A stretch of DNA of 64,000 bases. Origin: Desmodus rotundus (lineage: Eukaryota; Chordata; Mammalia; Chiroptera; Phyllostomidae). The notes beneath the pieces were generated by a model that made no database searches, had not been told where the DNA came from, and was given only the letters and a program-made list of their open reading frames with translations. The translations under genes were made by a program, and so were the position numbers. The stretch lies in contig NC_071389.1 in NCBI RefSeq assembly GCF_022682495.2, forward strand, positions 12,391,199-12,455,198, read 5' to 3'. This document shows positions 24,501-36,524 of this stretch, piece by piece; positions within the stretch are counted from its first letter, which is position 1, and every line of letters begins with the position of its first letter.

Positions 24501-24970
24501 ACCCACAACTTCATGATCTACTTCCTTCATTTAATCTGTTCAAATTTCCTCTTATATCCTGCATTATTTTTCCACAAAGCAGTTTATCATCATATGAACT
24601 TACACATTTGGTACTATCTTTCCATCCCTGCTACAATATAGATTTTGTGAAACCAGGGCTTTCTGTTTTTAAAGATTATATTTATTTATTTTAGAGAGAG
24701 GAAAAGGGAAGGAGAAAGAGAGGGAGAGAAACATCAATGTGTGTTGCCTCTCATGCACCCCCTACTGGGGACCTGGCCCGCAATCCAGGCATGTGCCCTG
24801 AATGGGAATCGAACCAGAGACCCTTTGGTTTGCAGGCCAGCACTCAATCCACTGAGCCACATTAGCCAGAGCAAACAAGGCTTATTTTTTTATTTTCTGC
24901 TCTATCCTTACTCAGCTCTTAATACAAGGCTTGGGACATAGCTGGTATACGGTAAGTGTTTGTTGAATTT
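24500..24970 (+). repeat. L2 3' end split by a Ves SINE
   Basis: Left part 24500-24660, right part 24880-24970 ending CTTGGGACATAGCTGGTATA and GTAAGTGTTTGTTGAATT. Confidence 0.6.
24666..24873 (-). mobile_element. Ves SINE inserted in an L2 3' end
   Basis: Reverse copy with head complement GAGCCACATTAGCCAGAGC. It splits an L2 relic that continues on both sides. Confidence 0.94.
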
Positions 24971-25215
24971 CTTAACCCTACCTATGCATAAGACCATCCT
25001 GTCCTCCTAGCAATAATATGTTAATGGCTTATTTTGAGAATGCTGAGATTCAAACAGCAACTATCTCAAAAACATCTGCATTATATCTAGCATCTTCTAT
25101 TGTACAAAATTACCCAGCTCTTCTGCAGAGAATGTGAAAAAAAGTACATAAATACATTAAAGAAAGAAATATTACAGGCGAAGACAATTATCTATATTAA
25201 AAATAGACACCTTAC

Positions 25216-25402
25216 ACCCTGGCTGGTGTGGCTCAGTGGATTGCTGGTTCAATTCCTGGTCAGGGCACATGCCTGGGTTGTGGGCCAGGTTCCCAGTTGG
25301 GGGTGTGCGAGAGGCAACTGATCATTTCTCTTACACATCAATGCTTCTCTCCCTCTCTCCCTTCCCCTCTCTCTAAAAATAAACAAATAAAATCTTTTAC
25401 AA
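25216..25402 (+). mobile_element. Ves SINE with internal deletion
   Basis: The head is followed directly by TTGCTGGTTCAATTCCTGG, so the CAGCCTGCAAACC segment is missing. Target duplication AAAAATAGACANCTTA on both sides. Confidence 0.94.
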
Positions 25403-25504
25403 AAATAGACATCTTATACATTATATAATTCATTCCACAAGATCTGCCAGTACAAGTAAAAAATATTTCTTCTTACACTTAATACCTTTTCTTTTAACTG
25501 ATTC

Positions 25505-25667
25505 TAGAGGGAGGGAGGGAGGGAGGGAAGGACATGACTTGTTGATCCACTCATTTCTATGTATTCATTGGCTGCTTCTTGTATGAACACTGACCAGAGA
25601 CCGAACCCACAGCCTTGGCACATTGGGGATGATGCTCTAACCAACAGAGCTGCCCAGCCAGGGCTCG
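25505..25667 (-). mobile_element. Type-2 Ves SINE
   Basis: Reverse copy with GGGA repeats at its tail end and head complement GAGCTGCCCAGCCAGGGC at the right. Confidence 0.88.
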
Positions 25668-25669
25668 TT

Positions 25670-27300
25670 TACATTTAAAAGGCACCCAGTAAAGTTTTAT
25701 CATCTCCTAAACATCCTTCTTAAACCCTTCCTGTTAACTCTGATACTGCTCACCCAACCTATGGCTTGGAATACTATGGAAGAACTGACACAATTAAAAG
25801 AGAATGAAATAAACCTAGGGGGTTTTAATACTGAACAAAGGTTTCTCTGTACAATGGAATTATAGTTGATTTTTCTTCCTCACATCTTCTAAAGCTTCCA
25901 AATTGTCCATTTGGAACATTTATTTTTCTTTCAGATGGGAAAATCCTATTAAACAAAAAATGATAATTTACCAGGGTTAAATAATATTGCTCTTTACAGA
26001 CGGGGTTACAGTCAAGCACAAACCCTTCTTTCTTCATGGTTGGTGTCTGTGCCATACTAGTTTATAGTATCACTGCTACTTATAGGAAAGTGAACACGGC
26101 GACCAAGAAGTGCGTAGCCTTACCTTCAACAATAGACCTACCTTTCAGAGTACTAAAAATATAAACGGAACCGCTTCTAGCTTACATAGTCCATTCCACC
26201 ATCTTCTCCTACAGTTAAAAAAGAGGCTAATAAACGACCAGGCTTTCACACAGCTGTTTAAACCCAAAGGCCACAAATACTAGGATTTGAAAAATATCTG
26301 GTATGCTGATAATAAAGCACCCAGGACGGTTCAAGGTACTGTTATACTCTAGTCCTCCTCATTATCCGAACAACATAAGCACTACTGTTTTCATTCACAG
26401 GTAAGAGATATCAGAATTTAGATCCTTAAAGATCATGATGTATTATCCTATGCATATCCCCAGTTCTTGAATTGTATTTGTAGATTTCCACTGTGGATTT
26501 CAATGTCACTTGCTTCTATGCTTATGCATATTACCAGTGAACGGCCCATATTTAATAGCCTCACATAAGAATTTTACCTCACTGAGGAAAAAATGTAAGA
26601 TGATCTTATCCCTGCCTTTTAGCAGGTAAAAATCTTAAGAGTTCAAAATATTGGTTAATAACACTTAGATTAGCTCTTTTAAACTAAATGTTCCTATTTC
26701 TCAGTCAAAATAAGACTTAATAACTCTATCCAGAAATACGAAATTGGAAGCTCAGAAAATAACTCACAGGCTGAAAAAATACACACATACTAACTGCAAT
26801 TTAATAATTCTAATATATTCTGAAAAGATTTGGACAACTCAAATATAAATATGCAGTAAATATATAAAGAAATATATTAGACTAAAAAAATCCCAAATTC
26901 AGGGTAAGTTGCCTCTGATGAAAGAGAGAAATCAGGTGAGATGTGCTTTAAGTGTAACATAAATACTAAAGTGCACAGGCTTAGTATAAAGAAAAAATGT
27001 AAAATACAGTATCTCACCAATCAGTATTATAATGATACACTGGGCTGAATATATTATTAAAATTAATTTTATCTTTCTTTTTACTTTTTTAACATGGCTA
27101 CTAAAAAATCTAAAATTATAGCAATGGCTCATACATTCTACTGGACAAATGATCTATAAATGATCAAAACTGAACACAATGTCCCTCAAAAGTATTCATT
27201 AAGTTTTACTTGAATCTACTTGAATCTGAATCTTAGATGAACATTTTAAAGATATTAGCCAAGCTAATCTGTAACCAAATCCAAATTCAATCTTTTTAAA
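25670..27300. other. AT-rich intron, a possible MIR near 26300-26420
   Basis: CTCCTCATTATCCGAACAAC, then TTCATTCACAGGTAAGAGAT, hints at a reversed MIR. Nothing else is named. Confidence 0.4.
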
Positions 27301-27319
27301 AATCAAAAATGAAGGGATA

Positions 27320-27510
27320 GTCCTGGTTGGTGTGGCTCAGTGGACTGAGTGCCAGCCTGCGAACCAAAGAGTCACCGGTTTGATTCCCAGTCAGGGCACA
27401 TGCCTGGGTTATGGGCCAGGTCACCAGTAAAGGGGCATGCAAATGTTTCTCTCCCTTTCCTTCTTCCTCTCGTCCCCTCTCTAAAAATAAATAAAATCTT
27501 AAAAAAAAAA
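27320..27510 (+). mobile_element. Ves SINE, likely young
   Basis: Target duplication ATGAAGGGATA occurs at 27309-27319 and 27511-27521 without mismatch. Part of the GCGGGCC/CCCCAGT middle is reduced. Confidence 0.95.
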
Positions 27511-27550
27511 ATGAAGGGATAAACAAAAGGATGTCCAGCACTTTCGAAAT

Positions 27551-28197
27551 AGCGTCTTTGCCATAAACATCTTTACTGCAAGGATCCTCACTGCATAACT
27601 TACTGGCCATAGGCAATTTTGCCATAAAAAAAAGATAAAATAACTCACTGACAGTCTGGATTTGTCTGGTTTGGATTCCTCTCTCCACTGACAAAGTTCT
27701 TGCAGTCGCTCCCATTTTATCTATGTAAATCTTCGCTAGCCCTCGTGATTGCCCATGCGGTAACAAGTAAACATGGGGGCGATGGTCTTAAACCAGTTAG
27801 CGTTTCTCCCAGATTACTGTTTGCCCCAAGTTGTTTTCTTATTTTGAAACACACTACACTGGGGAGAGGAAGAGGCGCCAAGGGCTCTCTTTGAGAGTGC
27901 GGAGTTGAACCCACATCTCCCATAGCACGGAGACAAGTGCTTAGGTTCAATCCACAAAATAAAATCAGTTATTTCTGCAGCATTGCCATAAATCTAAACA
28001 CATTTTAAATGTATTTAAATGTTTTTTATTTCAAAGTAAAGTCCTTTTAATTTTGTAATGTCCTTTTTAATGTCCCTCTTTTATTTTTGTAATTTTATCT
28101 TTTTTGCAGCAAAATTGTCTATGGTCAATTAGTTATGCAGTAAAAAATGTGTGTGGCAAAAATGCTTGCAGTCAAAATGTCTACCACAAAGATGCTT
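27551..28197. mobile_element. DNA transposon with long (about 75-90 bp) imperfect terminal inverted repeats, family not assigned
   Basis: The left arm (27551-27625) reads GCGTCTTTGCCATAAACATC, then TTTACTGCAAGG, CACTGCATAACTTACTGG and CCATAGGCAATTTTGCC. The reverse complement of the right arm (28106-28197) reads GCATCTTTGTGGTAGACAT, GACTGCAAGC, TACTGCATAACTAATTGACC and ATAGACAATTTTGC. Between them lie about 480 bp with no open frame of note. Long TIRs of this kind recall MULE-type elements, but I could not identify the family or a clean target duplication. Confidence 0.65.
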
Positions 28198-28314
28198 ACA
28201 AGGAAACTTCCTAGAATGAAAAAAATCTACACTGTCAGAATTCTAATTACCTGGGGTATGTATTTATGGCCTGACAATGACACTCATTAATCCAACAAAT
28301 TAAAAACACAAACT

Positions 28315-28904
28315 TGTTACCAGGGAGACCCCAGTCAGGGGGCTGCCTCTCCTCGGTTCTTGTCTGGCTCACAAGAGAAGAATTCAGGCGAGAGACAACA
28401 GGCAGAGTGGAAATGAGACAGCAAATTTATTTATGAAACACATGTGAGCACAAAGCTGCAAGCAGGCACCTGGCTAGTCTGAATGCCCCATGTAGAAAGG
28501 AAATAAAATTGTTAGTAAGTTTGTTCTATACACGAGCACCTGGCTAGAAGTGGGCACTCAGCTAATCTGAGTGTACCAGCTACTGGGGCTCAAGAGTTAT
28601 ATACTTTAGTCAGTTTCTAAGTTCCCCCTCCTCCTCTCCCTTCCAGAACTTGGGACACTTATAAAGGCTTTCCTTCCTAGCTAGTGAAGATGATACACAC
28701 AGAATTTCAAGGGCTCCCTTCCTCCTGCGCTATTAGTTTTGTTTGTGAAGTTCTGAACACCTGGCAATCTTATCACACTGGGCTAAGGAATGCTGGGTCA
28801 ATGTGTGAGACGTGTCTCCCTTTTGTTAAGTTGTTTATTAGACTGTAATGGCAGGGGCCGTGCTTTATGTCCCCTCCAATCGCTCATTCAGCTGCTGCGT
28901 AACA
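28315..28904 (-). mobile_element. Solo LTR of an endogenous retrovirus
   Basis: The ends are TGTTAC...GTAACA. On the minus strand a TATA box (CCTTTATAAG, 28668-28659) lies upstream of an AATAAA signal (28431-28426), the expected U3-R-U5 order, which sets the orientation. No gag, pol or env sequence is next to it, so it is a solo LTR left by recombination. The class is not certain and no clean target duplication was seen. A type-2 Ves SINE starts 3 bases after its end. Confidence 0.7.
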
Positions 28905-28906
28905 AA

Positions 28907-29072
28907 CACCCTGGCCAGGTAGCTCAGTTGGTTAGAGCAACATCCTGATATGCCATAGTTGCAGATTCAATCCCTGGTCAGGGCATATGCAACAATTAAC
29001 CAATAAATGCATAAATAAGTGAAGAAGAAAAATCAACGTCTGTCTATCTCCCTCTCTCAAATCAATAAACCA
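28907..29072 (+). mobile_element. Type-2 Ves SINE abutting the solo LTR
   Basis: Head ACCCTGGCCAGGTAGCTCAG, then CAATAAATGCATAAATAAG and TCAAATCAATAAAC. Begins immediately after the LTR. Confidence 0.92.
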
Positions 29073-30119
29073 CAAACTCTGGTTTTTTAGATTAATACGT
29101 AGTAAAATTGTTCCCCCTTCCATTACACTGAATTATACCAGAAATAGCCCAGTGTACCAGACAGTTCACCAAAACCATACCAACACACTCAAACCCAAGC
29201 TCTTTTTATAAGAATTACAGTAAAATAAACTTCAAAACAGCCTAAGAACAAGTTATTTACTGATTAATGCAATCCATTTAAACTGCCTGTGCGTTTACAC
29301 TTGTATAATCTGTCCCCTGAAGATAAAAGTTAAAGTTCTTCAGGGTCTAGAGAGAAGTCATGAAATTAATCCATTAGGTATGTGCATCACACTGACTGGA
29401 ATTCCTCACGAGTGACCTCAAGGAAAACAATGAGCAGAGTAACAGCAAGAAATGCACAAATTCACTCAGAGGAAAAGACAGAGTTCCTAATGCCCTCCTT
29501 CCCCAAGCCAACATTTACATGGTTGAGAAGGTTCTGAAGAAATCAAACCAAAGGGACATCCAGAGGCCTTAAGACCTGACCAGGCATCCCCTCATCTCTA
29601 GAACTTAATCCAAAACCCTCAAAGTTTGACCCTAAGAATCTCCACAATGTATATGGCCAAGAATCACAGAACCAAGGCAGTCTCTTTTCTAGTACTTTGT
29701 AACAAACAAAATGGTATTTAAGGTCAAGACATGACCTCAGAAACTGCCCTGAACTGTATCCCAATGAAAAGTAACCACTTTAGTCAAACTGTAGCATTGA
29801 CGATTTATGGTTCTATTGTACATATTTTCACGAAAGAAATAAAATTAATCTCATCACAAGCGAATGAAGACCTATCAATTCTATATGCAAGGTCCAGAGT
29901 TAAATCAGAGATATACTAAAGCTGACCCCAAACACTTAAAAACAATGGCAAAATGGTTCCATATCCCTTGGCAATGTTGTAACCGTAAAAACTGACTCAA
30001 GTTTGCTACCTGTGTACAATACAAGGACATATTTAACGTCAGACTTTTCACATAAGAACATACCTAATGTGAACCACCCTCAGCCTGGATTAGGTGAGAA
30101 CTGGTAACTATGCTACTGT
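29073..30119. other. Intron, nothing recognised
   Basis: No repeat or exon signal seen. Confidence 0.5.
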
Positions 30120-30275
30120 GCAACCCTGTGCTTTGATTTAATACAGAAACTATCACTCTGTATTACATTTATCTCCTTGTCTCTACCATACTGCTGGATC
30201 CTAGTATCTCTGGCACCTAATACAATGCTAAACCATATCACTGAGTGTTCAAAAAAATATTTGCTGATTGAATGG
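30120..30275 (+). repeat. L2 3' end
   Basis: Reads TCTCTGGCACCTAATACAAT and GTTCAAAAAAATATTTGCTG, then ATTGAATGGAT. Confidence 0.6.
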
Positions 30276-30286
30276 ATAATCTGGAA

Positions 30287-30525
30287 CTATGCTGTCCAAT
30301 ATGGCAAGCACTAGCCACATGCAGCTATTTAAATATAAATTTAAGTTAATTAAAATTAAATAAAAAATTTTTAAATACAATAAAATTTAACAATTTAGTT
30401 CCTCAATCTCACTCACCACATTTGAAGTACTCAATGCCACACATGGCTAGTGGCTGCCATATTGGACAATGGAGACAGAGAAAACGTTTTCATCATCGCA
30501 GAAAGTTCTGTTGGACAATGCTGGT
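30287..30525. mobile_element. MER3-like hAT element
   Basis: Ends CTATGCTGTCCAAT and, reversed, CCAGCATTGTCCAA. The interior has GCCACATGCAGCTATTTAA, GGCTAGTGGCTGCCATATTG and CATCATCGCAGAAAGTTCTG, matching the old mammalian family I know as MER3. Confidence 0.7.
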
Positions 30526-30638
30526 CTGGAGTGTCCCTTGATGCTGGGAGAACCTGAATAGCTTACTAATTCACACATTTTCCTAACAGGATTATTATGC
30601 TGAGAGAGAAAAAGTTAGAAGAAAAAAAATTTTTTTAA

Positions 30639-30858
30639 CCCTGGCTGGTTTGGCTCAGTGGACTGAACACTGACCTGTGAACCACAAGGTTGCTGGTTCA
30701 GTTCCTGGTCAGGGCACATGCCTGGGTTGCAGGCCAGGTCCCTGGCTGGGGGCGTGTGAGAGGCAACCAGTTAATTGATCTCTCACACATCAGTGTTTCT
30801 CTCCCTCCCTTCCCATCACTCTAAAAATAAATACATAAAATCTTTTTTTAAAAAGTTT
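30639..30858 (+). mobile_element. Ves SINE
   Basis: Head ACCCTGGCTGGTTTGGCTCA, full-length type, tail AAAAATAAATACATAAAATC. Confidence 0.95.
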
Positions 30859-31819
30859 TTAAATGTACACCAAACAATAACCAATACAATCAAAGAAAGT
30901 TCTTCTGCAAGACTGTCTCTCATATCAATTACATTTCAAACTTCTCTGATAATTCTTTATCACTAAGATTTTCCCCTCAGAATTCCCTGATGTGCCTGAA
31001 TGAAAGCCATCAGTAGCAATAAGGGCTGCTGCTTATTGCTACAAAGATATTTTTTAAAGATATGGGACTGTTTCTGCCCTAATCATGGGCTAGTTAAACA
31101 AAAAGTTCAAACAGGACCTTGGAGTTAACTCAGTCTAGTTAATCAATTTTATGGAGGAAGAGGCTGAGAAGTAAAATAACCCTGAAAAGAATAGGTGTTA
31201 GAAGCAGACCAAGCAGGTAAGGAAAAAGAAAAAGGGTGCATGGAAAGCTAGGAAAGTTGTATGTTTTGCCCAAAATTACAGTGTTATTATCCAAAATATC
31301 AAAATAATCTACAATTAAAAGAGAATGAAAAGCACTGGTAAAAACTCAAGAATCTCTAAGTTAGATATCAAAGTTTTGTCTTTTTTAAGAGACCCTTAGT
31401 TTCTCCTTACAAGTCCTAATTTATCATTTAAATGCTTCATTGGCAATTTACTTTTTCTTTACATAATATAATCACATAAATTACTCCCATAGTCAAAATA
31501 ATTTATTCCTACTAGAACAGATTTCAATTAAGCCACAAATATAGGTAACTAAAACTGAAAGCAGAAATATTTACTAATTATTTTCCATGGAAACATAGTT
31601 CCAATGACAATGTCAGAACACAAACACTGAAAGTGAAATGAAGAGGAAAAAAATAATTTGCTTCTCTAATAAAATCACTTCTGTCATCCTGAAATGTTAT
31701 TTGAATGAAAACTGAAGTAGGAGCATTTCTACTTCTTAAAAGAGATTTTCATCATCATGAATTATAAATAAGAACATAGAATAAAGGAATATTTAAGTTT
31801 TCTCATTAAAAGAAAAAGC
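30859..31819. other. AT-rich intron, nothing certain
   Basis: A reversed MIR-like phrase (GGAGGAAGAGGCTGAGAAGT) near 31150 is the only hint. Confidence 0.4.
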
Positions 31820-32022
31820 AGCCCTGGCTGGTGTGGCTCAGTGGATTGAGTGCTGGCCTGTGAACCAAAGGGTTGCTGGCTTGATTCCCAGTCAGGGCGC
31901 ATGCATGGGTCCCCAGTAGGGGGAATTCGAGAGGCACCCACACACTGATGTTTCTCTCCCTCTTTCTCTCCCTCCCTTACCCCCGCCTAAAAATAAATAA
32001 ATAAAACCTTAAAAAAAAAGAA
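31820..32022 (+). mobile_element. Ves SINE
   Basis: Head GCCCTGGCTGGTGTGGCTCA. AAAGAAAAAG occurs on both flanks and may be the target duplication. Confidence 0.95.
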
Positions 32023-33324
32023 AAAGGAAATTCAATGTAACAAATCCTAAAATGTTATTAAAACAGAGAAAGACCAACAAATACATCGTTCTAACATAAT
32101 ACTTATGTAGCTTGAGGTGTCCTCAAGCCTCAAATTCTTAGGTAAATCCTGAATTTTATTTTTCAGAGGGCATAAATCCTCCTTTGTAGGTAGGGATTTT
32201 TATATATCTAATTTCTTATACCTAAAGATACAAGAAAGCTTTTAAATCTGCTCCATTATGAAAACAGAAAATACCAAATCTAGAGCTGAATCTTCTTTCA
32301 CTATGTCAAACAATAACTTTTATAATAATATAAAAGAGAAAGTACCACAGAAATATTTCTTTTCATATATATTTTTTATCTTCCATGTTTATTTCTATAA
32401 TTTATTCCAATGTTCCTATCTACTCAGACAAGTTAAATGGAATATATTTCAAAAATATTAACATTAAAATGCAAACATACCAGAGTTACCAATTTTACAG
32501 TAATGAACTTGGATGTAGGGAGAACAAATAGCTGAAAATCTCTTATTCACCCTATATTCACTTCCACTATTTTCTTAGTTCATTACTAGGGATTTCTCAT
32601 TCTTTGACATATCTAACAAAGATTTTAGTGGTGAATTACTGGGTGTCTTAAAGTTGAATATAATGTACTATTAAAATATAATTCTATTATTTAGGTTATG
32701 ACTCAATTACACTGTTTAAAATTCTTCTACATGTGGGTGTGCAGGCTGGTATAAGAAGCATTTAGCCCAAACTACATCTTAAGAAACCTACTTCATTCAC
32801 TACCTTCGGCTAGCAAATACATAACAGACTTCTTTTGTTTTAGTTTTAATGAATTGCTGTTTAACTGTCTCATGTGAGTTATCTGTGTGCTCAGAAAGAT
32901 TAAAGCTAATTTAGAAAGAGGCTGTTTGTCTCAGCAGGAATAGCTGTCACCCTCTCTTCCTTAAAGCTCCAGGCTGCATACCACAAAGCAAAGAACTAGG
33001 CAAAAAGTGCTTAAAATTCTAAATTTTAAAACAAATTACCACTGACAAAGTACCCACTGTAAGCCCATCATTCTGACGGGCACATCCTCATAAAAATCCC
33101 ATGCGCCAGAGACTGCTAGTTGCCCCCCAATTTTTGTGCCTCCTCTCTCCTCAATAAAGTGACATATGAATCTTCTGTCAAGTGACCTTTAAGAGGGGAA
33201 GCATCTCTTTGTCCTCCCCATTCCCCTTCCTGTTAACTAGAACACAAACGTAAGCTAGATCCAAAGCAGCCCTCTTGGACCAGGAAGTTCACTTGACAGA
33301 CAAAGGGCATGCTCGAAAGATATA
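32023..33324. other. AT-rich intron, nothing certain
   Basis: At 33110-33300 the wording (CCCTTCCTGTTAACTAGAAC, CAGCCCTCTTGGACCAGG) recalls an old LTR- or DNA-type repeat that I cannot name. Confidence 0.35.
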
Positions 33325-35006
33325 AGCTTGCTGCTCAACGTCACTAATCACCAGAGAAATTCAAATTAAAACCACAATGAGATATCATCTCACACCTATC
33401 AGAATGGCCATCATCAATAAATCAACAAACAAATGCTGGTAAGGATGTGAAGGAGGAGGAACACTCGTGCACTGTTGGTGGGATTGCAAACTGCTGCAAC
33501 TACTATGGAAAACAGTATGGAGGTTCCTCAAAAAATTAAAACTGGAACTACCTTACTATGCAGCAATTCCATTTCTGGATACATATCCACAGAAATACAA
33601 AACAGTAATTTGAAAGAACATACGCACCCCTATGTTCAATGCAGCGTTATTCAGAATAGCCAAGATACAGAAGCAACCCAAGTGCCCATCAGCAGACTGG
33701 CCGTTGGATAAAGAAGATGTGGTACAGCAGTTACAGTCGTGTTCTCGGAATTCCTGTGCCCCTGCCAGCGCTGCCCAGATGGACTTCCAGAAGTGCAACC
33801 CAGCAGCCAGCATCGCCACTGCTCACATAGGAGGTGAGCCCAGGAGGGGCGCTGCCCAGGTCCCACAAGCAAGAGGTTACTGCAGGAGCTGATGATGCTC
33901 ATGATGTCTGATGACAAAGGAATTTCTACCTTTCCTGAATCAGACAACCTTCTCGAGTGGGTAGAAACCATCCATGGAGCAGCTGGCACAGGATATGAAG
34001 ATCTGAGGTATTCAGGTCCCCCCAGAGTTTCCCAGTGGCTGCGCATACAACACACCAAAGGCAAAATTCCTTACACTCTGCTAACCACCCCAACATGAAC
34101 ACCCAGGGTAACATCTGCCTGAACATCCTGAAGGACAACTGGTCTGTCCTGTATGATGTCAGGATCATCCCACTCTCCCTATCCAGAGCCTGCTAGGAGA
34201 ACTCAACATTGATAGCCCCTTGAACACACATGCTGTGAGCTCTGGAAAAGCCCCACCGCCTTCAACAAGCATCTGCAAGAAACCTGTACAGAGTGGGTCT
34301 CCAGCCAAGAATCCTGCCCGGGGGGCTGTGCGGCCTCTTTCCTTGTGCTGTCTTTCCCCCCCCCAATTGGCCTGTCCTTGCCTTGAATTCTGTATATGAC
34401 TCAGTATCTTCAGGTGTGGTGTCATATTTGTTTTTGTTTCCGGTTTTTAAACTCTCTGGTTGAACCACTGTGATAAATGTATTAAATAAATACATATTGG
34501 TGTGTCAAAAAAAAAAGATGTGGTACATATGTACAATGGAATATTATTACTGGGACATAAAAAGAATGAAATCTTACAACTTGTGCAACACGGATGGACC
34601 TAGGGGGTATCATGCTAAATGAAATAAGCCAGACAGAAAGACAAATACCACATGATTTCACATGGATAATCTAAAGAGTAAAATAAAAGAACAAACAAAA
34701 CAAAAAGACTCATACAGATACAGAAAACATACTGGGGGTTGCCAGATGGGAGGGGAGTTGGAGGGCTAGGTAAAAAAGGTGATGGGATTAAGAAGTACAA
34801 ATTGGTAGTTACGAAATAATCAAGGGATGTAAAGTACAGCATAGGGAATATGGTCAGTAATATTATAGTAACTATATATGGTGCCAGTTGGGTATTAGAA
34901 TTATGGGGAAATCACTTCGTTAATTATGTAGTTGTCTAGTCACTTAAACACTATGCTATACAGCTAAAACTAATATAAAATATGAAATGTCAACTGTAAT
35001 TTAAAA
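33325..35006 (+). mobile_element. L1 (LINE-1) 3' fragment, interrupted by the UBE2C retrocopy
   Basis: The left part (33325-33726) shows the end of ORF2 and its characteristic segments, such as CACTAATCACCAGAGAAATT, GGGATTGCAAACTGC and ATGGAAAACAGTATGGAGG. The right part (34528-35006) continues with ACAATGGAATATTATTACT, GATGGACCTAGGGGGTATCA and the 3' UTR to an A-rich end. The two halves rejoin exactly at the target duplication of the retrocopy. No open ORF2 remains. Confidence 0.9.
33727..34514 (+). pseudogene. UBE2C: Processed pseudogene of UBE2C (ubiquitin-conjugating enzyme E2 C)
   Basis: UBE2C is the E2 that works with the anaphase-promoting complex. This copy has no introns. It carries 5' leader-like sequence, an ATG at 33779, coding similarity to about 34300, a 3' UTR with an ATTAAATAAAT signal near 34480 and a poly(A) tail at about 34507-34514. 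Recognisable pieces include ELMMLMMSDDKGIS, FPESDNLLEWVETIHGAAGT, YEDLRY, and the active-site region as GNICLNILKDNW with its Cys codon still TGC. Indels break the frame after YEDLRY and again upstream. The copy is flanked by a 13-bp target duplication (AAGATGTGGTACA) at 33714-33726 and 34515-34527, and it sits inside an L1. It is a retrocopy made by L1 machinery and is not expected to encode a working enzyme. Confidence 0.93.
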
Positions 35007-35317
35007 ATTTTTTTAAATATAAAGGAAGCTTGAGTCCCTTATAACCTCTGAGTGCCACAATGGCTCAGGATCTGGTAACATGCTAACTAGTGAAAAAATT
35101 CAGATTAAAATCAAGGAACCCTTTCATTACACACTAAAGAATATGTTAACACATTTACTTCTGCAGCACACATCTTTTAAAAAATATTTTAGGAGGCTTA
35201 CAGTAATCCTAATAATCCTTGATAATAACAACAGAAGCAGAACTATGACTTGCTCATTTGCACACAAGAAACTTTGCTGACTTTAAAAAGTTCACTTCAA
35301 AAAAAAAAAAAGGAGAA

Positions 35318-35503
35318 ACCCTGACTGGTACGGCTCAGTGGGTTGGGTATCATCCAAAAGGTCACCAGTTCGATGGGTTGCAGGCCAGGTCCCTGGTTTG
35401 AGAGGCAACAGATGGATGGTTCTCTCACACATCGATGTTTCTCTCCCTCTCAATCTCCCTCCCTTCCCCTCCCTCTAAAAATAAATAAATATTTTTTAAA
35501 GAA
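35318..35503 (+). mobile_element. Ves SINE with internal deletion
   Basis: Head ACCCTGACTGGTACGGCTCA. The middle is shortened around GTTCGATGGGTTGCAGG. Confidence 0.93.
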
Positions 35504-36119
35504 GAAAATAAACTGCATAACAGGAAAGAAAACGGACAAAAGGCTGTCAGTGTCCATTAGTCTGTCAACTTGACTAATTAGATACTGGTAATAAAATATT
35601 CAAATTCTAAGAGTATGTCAGGTGCAAGTGCACTGTACCAGGTCCCAGAACTCACCTACCTTGAAAGAACATCTTCCTCTAGTCATTTTCCAAACCCCAC
35701 TTCAAGTATTAATCTAGAAATTTAAAGGACATTTCCACTGGGAAGTAAAAGAATCATTCATGTCTTCATCATTATAGATCAAGAAACTTAACAAGGAATA
35801 GACTGTAAATCCAACAAGCATTGTACTAGGTTAGTACTCAAAGCTCTCAGAAAAGGTACTGTCCAAACAAGCAAATACTAATTTAATGCCCCTTATATAA
35901 TATGCAAGACCTAATTAACTCACACTAAATCATTCTAATTTGATGCCAACAGTCTTAAATTTAGTTGCATATCTAAAAGCCCAACTGCAAAATCTGATTC
36001 AGAAAATGTCTGCATATTTTTTAAATTGAAAGACTGACTCCAATGAGCATCCAAGATTGACTACCACTATCCTGGCCTTGCCACATCCGTATAATTATGC
36101 TAATTAAGACAGCATGTTC
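35504..36119. other. Intron, nothing recognised
   Basis: No repeat or exon signal seen. Confidence 0.5.
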
Positions 36120-36332
36120 TGCCCTGGCTGGTGTGGCTCAGTGGGTTGAGTGCCAGCCTGCAAACCAAAGGGTCGTTGGTTCAATTCCCAGTCTAGGGCA
36201 CATGCCTGGGTTATGGGCCAGGTCCCTAGTAGGGGGCGTGTGAGAGGCAACCACACATTGATGTTTCTCTCCCTCTCTTTCTCTCTCCCTTCCCCCTCTC
36301 TAAAAATAAAAAAAAATCTTTAAAAAAAGAAA
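36120..36332 (+). mobile_element. Ves SINE
   Basis: Full-length type. Target duplication AGACAGCAT before the element and after its A-rich tail. Confidence 0.95.
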
Positions 36333-36353
36333 AAAAAAGACAGCATTTTCTTG

Positions 36354-36524
36354 GCCTTGGCCAGGTAGCTTGGTTGGTTAGGGTGCCATCCCGATACCCA
36401 AAGGTTGCACATTTAATCTCTGGTCAGGGCACATACAAAAGCAACCAATGAATGCATAATTAAGTGGAACAACAAATCAATGTTTCTCTATCTCCCTCTA
36501 AAAAAATCAATAGATTTTATTTTA
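36354..36524 (+). mobile_element. Type-2 Ves SINE
   Basis: Head GGCCTTGGCCAGGTAGCTTG. Target duplication GCATTTTCTT on both sides, overlapping the right duplication of the preceding Ves copy, so the insertions are stacked at one site. Confidence 0.92.

Noticed and set aside
33892..34098. A working UBE2C gene
   Set aside because: No introns, poly(A) tail, target duplications and frame breaks show a retrocopy.
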